Source: Sarcocystis neurona
Lineage: Eukaryota > Apicomplexa > Conoidasida > Eucoccidiorida > Sarcocystidae
Assembly (NCBI GenBank): GCA_000727475.1
Contig: KL647325.1
Coordinates: 786,797-850,796 of the forward strand
Reading direction: 5' to 3'
Length of the DNA: 64,000 nucleotides
The translations under genes and the position numbers were made by a program. Below the pieces are notes generated by a model. It was not told where the DNA came from. It saw nothing but the letters and a program-made list of their open reading frames with translations, and did not search any database. Positions 36,501 to 49,451 of the stretch are shown piece by piece. Numbering within the stretch: position 1 is the stretch's first letter; each line of letters starts with the position of its first letter.

Positions 36501-39500
36501 GGCTGCAGTCGAGCTCTACCAGCCGCGGGAGCTGTCTGTCGACCGCTCGCAGAAAAGCTGCTCGGTGAAGAAGTGTTCTTCGCCACGACGCTACTCCAGC
36601 TTTCTTTCTGCGGCTCCCGTAGCTCGTGCTGCTGCGGGCACTAGCCCAGCTGCTGCTGCTCCTCGGGCTGCTGCTGCTCCTCCCGCTCGCGTGACTGCTC
36701 CTGCTACCGCTCGTGTGGTTGCTGCTGCTGCTGTTGCTCTTCGGTGCGCTGTGGAGTTCAGAACGGAGTCGGTTGCTGCTGCCGGGGCTGCGGTGATCTG
36801 CGATGCCCGTGACGGCAGCCGTCTGAGGCGCAGCGGGCAGCGCCAGCAACTGCTGCACGACAGAAAAGACATTTCCTTCCCCGTCTTCTTCGCGCAGCTT
36901 ACCAGTTGCTGCTGTGAACGCCTGCAGCCTGCTGGGTGTTTCTCTTCCACTCGTAGTAGGGGAAATCTGGCCAACAGCAGCAGCAGCACCCCCTCCTCTT
37001 TCTAGCGGAAGTTCGTCTGCTGCTGCCGACTGGACTGCCTTTTGAGCCGCGCCATCTGTGGCCTCTGCCGGGTGAGAAGCTGCGAGCTGCCGCTTCTGCT
37101 GCCAGCCGTAAAGGATCAAGCAGTTGAGTTGCTTGTCATACTCTTGCGCTGTCTCATGCAGCAGCGCAGCAACTCTTAGAAATCCTGCTGCAGCTGCTGC
37201 ATCTGCTTCACCCTGGCAAGCTGCGAGAGTCCCGCAGGCTGCTGCTGCTGCTTTTGCTGCTGTTTCTCCGTCCTCGGCCGCTTCGCTCTCTCGCTCCTCC
37301 TCCTCCTCTTCCTCCTCCTCTCCTACCGGCGCCTCGGCCCCCAGCACTGTGCCGCAGCCAACGGGCCCTGCTGCTGCGGGTGCTGCCCGGCGAACGCGCG
37401 CGGCTGCTGCTGCCGCACTCTTCAGCAGCACAGCCAGCAGCACGTCTTCTCGCCGATCCAGCGCCCCACCCCACAGCAGAAACGAAACGCCTGCTGCCCC
37501 TGCTGCACGCGCCGAGCGTTCTGTGTCAACACAAAAACACGCGGAAAAAGAAGGTGTGTCTTCAGCAGCTGTCGCTGTAGCCTTCCCTTCTTCTTCCTTC
37601 AACGGACAAAACCCTTGGTCCTGAGCGACAGCCAGGTCTTCTCTTTCTTCTTCCTGCTGCTGCTGCGGCGGTGTTTGGAGCACGTGTCGCAGCTGCTGCT
37701 CCTCGGACGCAGTCAGAGGCTGACTCACCGCCAGCTGCAGCAGCGACAAAGAAAGTGGCCTACCGCCCATACAAAAAAGCAGCACCTCCCTCATAAACTT
37801 CCCCAGGCTCTCCTGTAGCTCCAGTTTCGGAGTTGCCAGCAAGCCGACAACCAGCAGCTGCCAGAGCACGCTGTGAAGCTGCAGCAGCAGCAAGCGCTGC
37901 TCGCGTAGTACCGTCTCGAAGATCGCTGTTACCGGCACTGCAAAGGAAGCGAGGCCCTCCTCCCCACCCCAGGCACTCTCACTCTTTTCCTGCGACTCCC
38001 CAACTGGTCGCGCCTCCTGCTCTCGGTTCCTCTCCTGCTGCTCTTGTTGGTGCTGCTGGTGCTGCTGCTGCTCCTGATAGGTCCCTTCTGGCCGGCTCTC
38101 GTGGGAGTTCTGCGGCTCGTCAGCGCGCCGCTGCGCGAGCTGCTGCTGCAGCAGGTGCTGCCGCTGTGCTGCAGCGGAGACGAGCGCGTAGGGCGAATGC
38201 ACCACTTGATGAAATTCGACGAGAGAATCAGCAACAGCGGCAAGTAGCAAGCAGAGCAGCGACTGGCCTTCGAGGACTTCTCCAGCAGTGCTGCTGCTCT
38301 TCGAGCAGCTGTGTCCAAGGTGAGGACGGTGCAGCAGTAGCGCACTCAAAAGCGTCAGCGTCATCGACGGTGATGCCAGCAGCAAATGTCTCAGCACCTG
38401 CGGGGTGTTACTTGTGCGCACGAATACGCCAGCCCCTGGACCACTACCCTCTCCCTGCTTAACGACAGCCATCTGCTGCTGTCTGTACTCCCCGGACGCC
38501 TGCTGCGGGAGTTCCTCTTGGTCGCTTTGCTGCGTCGCTCCCTGCAGCATCCAGCTGCTCTGCTGCTGCTGCTGCTGTGGCGTCACGTGCGGGGGCGGCG
38601 TCCCATGCTGCTGCCGGTGCTGCGCGAGCGCAGAGCGCGGGACGGCGTGCGGCAGCGTGGACGCGTCATCAAAAAGGATGTGAAGTTTTGAAGCAACGTG
38701 ACGCATTTGGAAGCTACACGGCGTGGCTGTAGCTGCTGCTGCTGCCGTTGAGGCTGCTGCTGCTGCCGCTGCTGAAGGAGGAGCAGGAGAGGCGAGAGGG
38801 CGGCGAAGGAGATAATCGAGCAGCTCGACTACGCGTTCGGCTGAAGTGTAAGGGTGCAGCATGCAAGCAAGAGAAATGCTGCTGCTGCAGCTTCCTCCTC
38901 GTGCCCCGTCAAATGCTGCTTCACCTGCTGCGACTTCACCAACCGCACTGGTGCAGCCACTGCTGCAGCAGGCGCCATGCAATAGCTGCAGGGCTGCAAC
39001 TACTGCTGTCGAGCAGGACGCGTCGTCCGCAGATACAGAGAAACAGCAGAGGCCTGGTTTCTCTTGAAACAGCTCCCTGCTGTTGTCGCACTGAAAGCAC
39101 CGAAGCAGCAACAAGAACAAGTCGCGTGTGCACCGCAGCAGCTGCATATCCCTCGGAGAGACAAACGGCGGAAGTAAATGCAAGCGGTCACCTACGCCGT
39201 CCTCCTCGCGTATCGCTGCCGCTGCCTTTGCTGCTCGTGCGGCTCCTTCCACTATATTTGCCACTGCTCCTGAAGCTGGGTCTAGTTCTTCCTCTGCCGC
39301 TGCTGCAACACCTCCTTGTCCTCTCTTTGATTCGCCTCCTGTTCTTTCTTCCGCTGCGCTTGCTCCGGCAGCTGCTGCGACAGCCGCTGAGTTAGAAGGG
39401 GCTGCATGCGGCGGAGGCTCCTGCGAGACGGCTTCCGCGTCTCTCGTAGAAACCGCTTCTGGTGTTGCTGCTGCTGCTCTTCGATCGTTCGCTGGCTCTG

Positions 39501-42500
39501 TTGCCACATCTTCATCCGTTGCTGCTTTTCCTGGTGCTGCCGCTTCTTCGGATGCAGCTTCCTGTCCTGCTGCTGTTGCCTGGGCGTCTGTAGCAGCAGA
39601 CAGCGGTCCCGCGGTTGCAGCAGCAGGCGGCCCGCTGTCGGTGCCAGCGCTTCGACTCCTCGGAGTCGTCGGAGAGAAGGCAGCGACAGCCGAAGGAGGA
39701 GAAGCAGCGCCAGACGGAGGACCAGCAGGATGAGATGCAGCAGCACCAGCAGCCGGCTCGGGAGAGGCAGAAGTCGAAGCAGCGCCAACTGGACTTACTT
39801 CGAGCAGTTTCCGACGTTGCTCCAGCCAGCAGTGCTCAACCCAGTGTATGTACACCCGAAAGAGCAGATGCTGCATGCGGCAAATCTCAGACAGCAGCAG
39901 CTCAACTGCCCCACGCGCATCGTCGAAGCCTGCAACAAAGAAGAGAAAGACGGACAGACAACCAGCAGCGCGCACTGCAGCCACCGGGTATAGGAGACGC
40001 ATGAGGCGCATGCCAGCAGCAGTAGCCGCACCAGCCGGCCGCACCATCCCAACTTGCGGTGTGCGTTTGTGGCTACGCCTGTGTTGTCAATATCAACTCA
40101 TACTCTCGTCGTCGACGCACACCTCTCCATCTATACCTGTCCTCCCTACAACAACATAACCTCTACATATTCATCACGCCCACGCACACACACACACACA
40201 CACGCACACCAAATTCCTACGTATCTGTATATATAGAGGCATATACATATATATATATATATATTTGCACGTACATATATATTAAATAGAGAGGCAGGGG
40301 GAGACAGAGGGCGCGTGGAAGCAATTGTATACTGTCGCACCCGCTGCGCGTGGTCGCCGTTTCTCGAAGCAGAGCACAAACGTCTATACCTATACATTTA
40401 TATATAGAGGGAGACATATATATGTGTATATATGGATCTATAGACACCGGTATACACAGAGAAACAGAGAAAGACAGAGAGGTTGGTGCGCAGTGTTTCT
40501 CTCAGTGAGACGGCGTGGAAGACTTGGACGTCGGCGCAGACGCTGCATGCGGTTGCTATTTCTACGAGCAGAGCAGTAACAAGAGGGAGAGCTGGCAGCC
40601 TGGTAGTAGCTCAGCACTAGCGCCTCTGCCTGAAGGAGTATTCCGCCAGCAAAATGGTCGTCTTCCACTTTTTCTACTCGGCAGCAGGCAGGTTCGGCAG
40701 GGCAATGCGGGTGCTGTTCCCCCAGACAAGAGAGCCCGTGGTCTTGTTTCTGTGCTGCTGCTGCCAAGACCACGCGTTCTGGTGTGCATGCAGCAGTGAC
40801 ACACATTCGCATAGTCGTCTCTCTTGCCCTCTCTGTCCCTCCAGAAGAGTGTCTTCCTGCTAACATTTATACGCATACATACCTACGGAAATATAGACGT
40901 GTACGTATATATTCCCCGCTACACACGTATACAGGTAAACTTCTCTCTGCGGACTTGTACGTATATCTCTGTTTTTCCCTCTCTTGAAAGATATACCTAA
41001 ATAGATATTTGTGATTATACGAAATATATACAAATCGATATACATACATACATATACATACATATATATATACACACGTACACACCTCTTTCTTCATATA
41101 CAGCAGTATATGCATAGATCGATATTTCCTTGTCTTCCTATCTATACACACATATACACACATATCCGTGTACATTCTTTTTCTCCCTCTCTCCAAACGT
41201 GCACACCTAAATATATATATATATACACGTCTTCACGTTTCTTTCTCTGTCCACAACCCTGACTTCCTCTATGCCTCGATGTTAACATGTATCTCAGTTT
41301 CTTTCCTTCTTTCTATCTTCCTATATATACATAGTTTGTCTGCTGCTGCTATCGCCAATAAGGCAAACGGTCAGTTCTGTCCTCCTGAAGTCGCTTTTTG
41401 CTCATTTGCTGCTGCTGCTGTTGCGCAGAGACGCTCCTGCTGCTGCTGCTGTTGCTGTTCCTGCGGCTACTGTGTGTTGCTGCTGTTAGGCGCTGCATGC
41501 GGGCAGCCCAGCAGAAGCTGCTGCCCGCAGAGGAGGCTGCAGGGGCAGCAAGCTCTCCTGCTGCACCTGTTGGGAACGCGAAGAAAATCCTCTGCATACG
41601 TACGGGTGCGTCAGAGAAAACGCCCTTCTTTCTGGAGTTCGTCGGGCTTCAATTAAGAGAAAATACGACCCAGACCCCGCTGCCTTCTGATCAGCACCCA
41701 ACCACCTCTGCCCACAATATACACATATGTATGTGTTTAAGGTTTGCCTATCGTGGACACATATAATTTTGTGAACAGGCTACTCACGTGGACCTCTGTT
41801 TGTAAACCTTACCTCCGCATGCAGAGACATACATATCACATACACGAAAATTCAGACACATGTATAGGTATTCGGGTTACACACGTATATCGATATACAA
41901 GCATACAGGTACGTCTCTGTGGCGGATCTTTTATACAACATATATATATATATATGTATACGCGTAGGCGGAGAGGCACAGATGGATACAGGGACGAACG
42001 AAACGACAGAAAAGATACTCGTTCACCTGGTGTAGAAAACACACGAAGCTGGCCCGGTTGAAGTGAAAATAGACTTTCAGACCGCAGCAGCCAGTGTGTA
42101 ACACGCGCCGTGCGGCGGAAGAAGGAAACGCTACAAGAGCGTCCACTGCAGGGGGGCAGCGGAGGACGGGCAGGCGTAGCGTAGTAGCAAGACAAGGAGG
42201 AGCAGGTAATGCGAAGGAGAGCGAAAAAGAAGAATAAGTAGATGAGAATTTTCCAGAAGTATCCTACTGTGCAGCGTTGCTAGCTCGTGGACTTCCGTTT
42301 CTTTCGGCCGGAAGTCGAAGGCCCGACCGGAAAACACGCGAGAGACACCACGGCAACAGAAGCAGCAGCAGCAATAGTCATAGTAGTCGTAGTAGTACGA
42401 GTAGTAGAAGCGGACTTGTATGTCTCTTTGCTCTTTCTCTGCACTGCCTGCTTCGTGAGAACCTTTTTGTTGTACTTTTCTCTCTCTGTCTCTCTGCATA

Positions 42501-42535
42501 CGAATATGTAGCTATATAGCCAATGTATACGCTCG

Positions 42536-42570
<35 letters not shown>

Positions 42571-45500
42571 TATATCTATGTATATATGAACACACAGACA
42601 CACACAGCCACACAGAGAGTCAAGTAAGTGCTGCAAGTGTCGCTTCGTTCATGAGGCGCGCTACGAGGCTGCGCGTTTGCATCAGCGTTTCTTTCCCAGA
42701 GACGCGCATGTTTGCCTACGTGTTTTATTTGCCATCGCCTCTTCAGCTGCTATGTAAATATGTGGAAGCTGAAGAAAAGGCTGGTGTAAGAGACAAGACT
42801 CCAGAGAAGAGAGTCTTTCAACGATTCTTGGGAGAAAAAACAAGAAAAAGTCGCCATTTCCCCAAAACGAGGAAACCTCTAGCGATGGGCGAGGCCCGGG
42901 CCTCGGTTTCGGTGTACTCTTCCCCTCTCAAAAATTTTTGTTGTTATTCTCTGGCTTCCGCATTCCCTCGCCAGCGGAAACGCGACACCGTCTCTAGCTC
43001 TCTGTGCGGAAGGGAGACGTTTCCCCGCGAAGTCTGGCTCCCCGTTACGGTGTCTAGACACCACGCGGGGCTCGCCGAGGCGAACTCAGCAGAAACACCA
43101 GACAAGAAATGCACTTCTTGATGTATAGAGTGAGAATACAAACAACTGAGACGTGAAGGACGGATGCTTTATCAGCCGAGCTTCACTGCAGCTGCAGGTG
43201 GCGCTTCCACACTCTCACCGTTGACGTAGACGAGACTTGCGCAGCCCCACATGCGGTGTACAGACACCAGGTGCAGAAGCTGCAGCAAGTCGACTGCTTC
43301 GGCGGCAGAGAAGACTTCTCTTCCCGTGCAGTGCTCCCTCTGCCCTTGCTGCAGAAGCGCGTCGTAGGAGCCAGACTCTGGCGGGGAAGGGAGGGAGCAG
43401 CTGCTGAGCGGCTGCTGCTTCCTAGAAACACGTACGGCAACGCTCGTAACGCCAATGACGCTGTTGCTGCGGTCGCTGTCATTGCTGCTGCAGCCGTCCC
43501 GACGCCGTGCAAAGACGCAGATCTCGTCTTCTCGGTAACTCTCTCGTTGTAGGCGCTTCACAGCAGCACTGTTCGCTTCTTGCAAGTCGAAAAGACGGAC
43601 GACGACGACCTGCAGCAGCTGCCGTAGCCGACGATACCGGCGGAGGTGCCGCAGCCCTTGCACGCCTGAGCGCTGCTGCTGCGACTGCTTTCCCTCTAGA
43701 GAAGGCGCCTCTCCCACCGCCAGCTTCTTCAGGTGCAGAGAGAGGACGAAAAGACAGGGAGAAAACAGTGGTCCCAGGTCCGGACACTGCAAAGCGGTGC
43801 TGGTGGTGTTGCTGCTGCTTGCTGGCCAGCTCCCCCCAGCAGCAGCAGCGTCATTCGAGGGGGAGCAGCCGTCAAGAAGCGGCCGGCGGTGTTGCCGCAG
43901 AAGCTCTGCGTCTCCCTCTGCAGCAGCAGGAGAAGCAGCCGAGTGTCGGGCAACAGCAGCAGCAGCACCAGCAACGTGGGGAGGCGTGAGCAGGTGTGGG
44001 CTGCCGAGGACCAGAGCAGTGCGTAACGGAGAGTGTCGCAGCAGCAGCAATTCCAGCAGCAGTGGCAACTCTTCTGCTGCGTCATCGCCGAAGTAATTCA
44101 TCAGCGCGCGTAGCAGGTGCTCAGCCGCGCGATCCGCGTCTTCTGGTTCTTCGCCTGATGGAGCGCCTTCTCCTCCGGGAGAGGCACCAGCACTTGCAGC
44201 AGCAGGAGAACGCGCAGCAGCAGGTGAATGTACAGAATCCGCAGGACGGAGAGACGCGCCGGCACGAAGATGACTCGTGGAGTCGACTGGAGCAGCAGCC
44301 GACTGAGCCACAAGCAGCGATGGAGCCGTATCCGCACTAGCAGTAGCGGCAGGCGCAGCTGCTCGAGAAGTCCACACAGCAGCAGCTGCTTCAGCGTCAA
44401 GTTCCCTTTCGAAGTGACGCAGGAACGCAGCAAGAAGAGGAGGCTGCAGCGCAGAAATAGGGAGCTGCTCCAGCAGCAGGTAGCGAGCAAGAAACACAAA
44501 AAAAATACTCCGTATTGTCTCTGCCACACTACTATAACTCCCGATCGTCTCCTGCTCGCCCTGCTCCTTGTGTTTGGTCCGCTGCTCCTGCTCCTCGTCC
44601 TCCTGCTGCTGCTGCTGCCTCCCGTGCATCTCCGGCTTCCCTCGGTCCAACGGCCACTGCTCCGGCTGCTGCTGCTGCTGGGACGGCTGCTGCTGCGGTA
44701 GCACTTTAGTGAAACATGCAAAGAGGAAGCCGTTCAGCTCTTCGTACAGCTGCAAGGCAGCAGACAACTCGCAGGCAATGGCGCAAAGCATCCAGACGTC
44801 GAAGAGGCTGCGCTGGGAGAAACGCACTCCTGCTGCTTCAGGCCCGGTGGCATCAGCAACGGCAATCTGCTGCTGCTGCTCCACGCCGTGTTGCTGCTGG
44901 TGGTGGTGCAGCTGCCCCGGGTGAAGAATGCTGCTCCGGCTGCTGCAACTCCTGTCGAAGAAACTGCGGAATGGCACGAGAGAAACGCAGCACGCCTCCA
45001 GCACCGCCGCAGCAAGCGCCTGCAACACCCTGCGTCGCGGGGCTTCAGCAGCAGGAAATGAAAGCAGAGGTGGAAGCCGGTTCTGCAGACAGCAAAAAAC
45101 AAGAATTCACGCGTGCAGCATCACTCCCATGCAGAAGTTCTTCGCCACAGAGAGACTTACGCCAATACAGACGACCTTCTGCCCACAGGTACACATCTGC
45201 ATGCGTGCGCTTACGTACACACATGCGTACACACCTCCACGAATGCATGCATACATCCGGCACACAAACATGCGCCTATATACATCCGTATATACACACA
45301 TACACACACACATATACACCTACATATATATATATAAGCTCGTGGCGGCTATTTAGATGGGAGTATACATGCGAAGATCAGTTTCCACAGTAATACCCCT
45401 GCGTCGGCACACAGAGAAGTGGACGAAGAAGAGAAGAAGAAACTTTCTGAAGCGGTGAAGTGTGGAGAGCTGCTGCAGGTGAATCGGTACCGCTGCTCAG

Positions 45501-48500
45501 AGAAGAAAAGGCAGACAAGGAAGGCAGCAAAGGTGCCAGAAAAACTCTTCCTGCGCATGCACCCCCCGCTCTTCTCACATGCGCAGAGACACACAGGTCA
45601 CAAACGTGGGCCGCATGCCCACCACAGACACACACACAGACATACACACATATATATATGTATATGCATATATATATGTGTATACGTGAGACGTTAGAAA
45701 CTGATCGGTTCCTCATTGAAGACAGCTTCCTGCGGAGGGGGTGAGCAGATGACGCTTGCGGGAGCTTCCGCAGCTGCTGCGTGCACCCCGAGGGCAAATC
45801 TCCACGCGTTGCTGGTCACGTGACTGCCGCTTCTCTCCTGCGCGCGCCGTCCTTCCTGCGGGCTCTGTGCATGCGTAACTTGTCCCATACATGTAGACCT
45901 GTCCGTACATATTTCTAAATTCATATACAGCTATACAGATACATACATCTATATATTAAAGCGGTCTACGCGCAGCTGTACGCCCAGCTCTAATCTATAT
46001 ATATATATATATACATATGTATACATATGTGTACACCTCTAGAAAGGTATACGTGTATATATGTATATACGCAGATGTACACATACACATATATACATAT
46101 ATACAGACGGCTCTAAACGTACGCATACGTATATATATGTAAATGGAGAGACAGGTCTAAATGTAGACATGGCTGTATGTGTACATATATGCACTATATA
46201 TATATATATATGCTCTATACACATATATATCTCGTGTATCTGTATGTGCAGACGGCATCCGCATCCGCATGCAAGTGGTCGTGGATACTCTGCGTAGCCG
46301 TCTTGCTGTGGCTGCCTGGCATGCAAATTTCGTCGTGTGGGGCGTCTCTGTGTGCGGGCGATATCCCGGTAGTTCCACGCGGCCACCGCACCCCACGCCT
46401 AACTTCTTCCAGGTGCACCGCCTTCTCTGCTGATCGCTGCTTTCAGCGAAGTCTGCAGACAAACTTGTGCGGCCTGCACTTCTCTTTTTTGCAGGGGATG
46501 TTGGCTGCAGTCAAAGCCCGTTTCCTTGCAGGGCGCGCGGCAGAAAACGACAACCGCTGGGCCAGCAAGAGACTCCTCCTCACGACTCAGTTGGCTGTGT
46601 GAGAGCTGACACAAAAACTTTCCTGCTGCAGACTCGCCACCAAGCAACACGCGCGCGTGTCTCTCCCCAATCTGCGGCCCGCCCACAGAAACGTGGGCTG
46701 CATGCAGAAGGGCTCTGGCGCGCGCAGCAATAACGTGCCTCTTCTTCCCGCGGGCCCGGGCACGCCGACGCCCACTCCGTGCGAGACAGAGAGCAACTCC
46801 TGCGGCATGCGCAGCCCCTACGGCCTCCTCTCTTCCTTGTAGGAAGGCAGTCTTTTCTCTCTGATTGCTGTGTGCGTGCATGCGTCTGTTCTCATTTTTA
46901 CCTCGTACAACGCCTTGAGGAGCGCGAGGGCTTCTAAGCCGCGGTGCTCCTCCACCAACTCGCTCAGAACCTCCGTCCAACAGCGAAGTCGCGCGGTCGC
47001 CAACCCCTGCAGAAGTACACACACCCACGCCTGTTCGGCTTGCCATAATATGCCTGCAGCGCGTAGATGGCAGTTTCCCCCAACGCATGCGTCCGTCGGT
47101 GCTGCAGAGCGTCGCCTGCGCAGGTCTGCACGCCTGGCTCCTATCTACGCGGGCACACAGACATATATATATATATGGATATAGATATAGACAAGCACAT
47201 ATATATACAGATAGATCGAAATATAGGTACACATATATATGTAGAGATATAGATGTATATAAAATGATCTTGCGAGAGGCCCGTACACATGTGCACGTGT
47301 CTATGCGCGTAGAGAGAGCGAGAGAAAGTGAGAGACATATATACACCCCCACACGCGTAGGTACCCCGAGAGACACAGAGGCTGCTAAGCGAGAACAAAG
47401 TGCATATATACGTCCACACGCACAGGTCTAAGTCCATCAAAAATATATGTACCCACGCATATATTCATTGAACATATGTATATATTTACGGGCACACAGA
47501 CAGGAAGATACGTACGTGAGCTGGACTTGACTGTATGGGAAGCAGACGAAGAAAAGGACGTCTCTGGAGAGAAAGGGAATTGCCAGAGAGGAGGGCGACG
47601 GAGGAAGACCAACGAAAAGCTAGACATGGACGCAGCGAGACACATATAGACAAAACGTTGGGAAATAGTCTGGCAGCCCGAGGAAGAGACACAGAGAGAG
47701 ATACACGGACAGACACAGAGAGGTCCACACACGAACAGCGAGACATATATATACAGAGGGAGACAGAAAGATGCGCTCCAGAAGTGAGACACAGAAATGC
47801 AGAAAAAAAGAGAAAAATATAGACAGAAGTTCATACATATATATGCGTAGAGATGTGCACACTGCGCGTGTATAGACGTAGAAATGCGGGTGTCGTGTGG
47901 ACTGTACGTACACTTGATCTGCCTCGGGGCCGCTGCTGTCTCTTCGATCTGCTTCTCGCAGCTGCTGCGCCAGTCTAACAAGAAAGATCCAGTTGTACAC
48001 ACCTGTCATTTTCCCCATGAATACATCTATACATACATATATACACAAACACATGAAGATACACATGTATATGAATACGCATACGTGTCCGTGTATCTGT
48101 GTTTCTACGTGTTTCCGTCTTTTCATATAAACCACGCAAATATGCGTGTTTACCTCTTCCCTTCGATCCTCTCCGTCACCGCTCTTTCTCTTTCTGTGCC
48201 CGCCCCGTGTATCTACCTGTGCACAAACATTTCCACATTGCCTATACAACTATAGACACGCAGATGGGTAGCTGAACACGCCTGCGCATGCAGCTCCTTC
48301 AACACCTTGACTACACTCTCGTAGAACAACAGCAACTTCTTCGATAAACGAGTCGCTTCTAAGGAACCCGGGGAGGCCGGAGAAGCCCCTCTGCGCGTCG
48401 CGAGGCCAACGTACCTCTATGCCGACAATCCAGATTTCAAGAGCGCCTGCTGGACAGGCGACTGCAAGGCGGTCTGCGGTGTCTGCACGCCGCAGGAGGA

Positions 48501-49419
48501 GATTTGGTCGGGGTCCTGCTGCGGCTCCCCTCGAGGGCCGGTCGCACTCCTGCAACATTTCCCGACGATGAGCAGCCGGTGGCTCGCTGCTGCTGCCCGC
48601 ATGGGAAGACGCTTCTCCTGCTGCGGCTGCCGCGCTGACGAGGACGCGCTGCAGCGCAGTCGTTGCGAGCGTCACGCCCGCGTAGCTGATGCAGAGGCTG
48701 CTGTTGTACGAAGCAATGTACATGGGTCTGCTTGGCGGTGCTGTTGCTGTGGCGCTCTTGCCCCCCTCCTCTCCAGGAGAAGGTGCTCCGGCGCGGTTTG
48801 TTGCAGCCTCGGGAACGAAACCGGTGCCGCTACCTGCTGCGTCTGAGGACCCGCTCGCGCCGGCGCCGCTGCTGCTCAGGCCTCTGCTGCCGTCCCTTGC
48901 TGCTGCTGAAGTGGAGGAGGAGAAGTCGTAGTCGACAGTGCTGGTGCTGCTGCCGCGGAGCAGGACACTCCAGCTCGAAGACCACCGCAACGAGCCGCTC
49001 CCCCCCCCGGCTCCACCGTCGCCCTGCTCTTTCTGCTGATCCTGCTGTTGCTGCTGCAGCCGTTTCTCGTCTGCGGCAGCCGCGCGCTGCTGTGCACTCT
49101 GCTGGAGTTGCTGCAGCGCGAGCTCCTGCTGCCGCTGCCGCTGCTGCAGCAGAAGCGTCACCACCGCCGCACTCGTAAACCGGTAGTACACCGGATTCGC
49201 CAGGGCAGCGTCCACCTGCTGCAGCAGCACCAGCTGAAAGCCGCTACCGGCGACGTGGTGGTGCTGCTGCAAACAACTGTTTGCAGTAGGCAGCAGCTGA
49301 TGCAGCTGCAGCAGGCACTGGCTATCCAGCGTACAAACAATAGTGTCCTCTATGCCTCGAAGACTCTGAATCGGTCGCGGAAAAGTAAATTGTTGCTCCC
49401 ACGTCCGCACGCAAATTCC

Positions 49420-49451
<32 letters not shown>

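Noticed and set aside
37124..37624. Plus-strand Ala/Ser-rich frames opposite VPS8 exon 8 (here and at 39128-39733)
   Set aside because: They are complements of the VPS8 low-complexity inserts and have no start or splice context.
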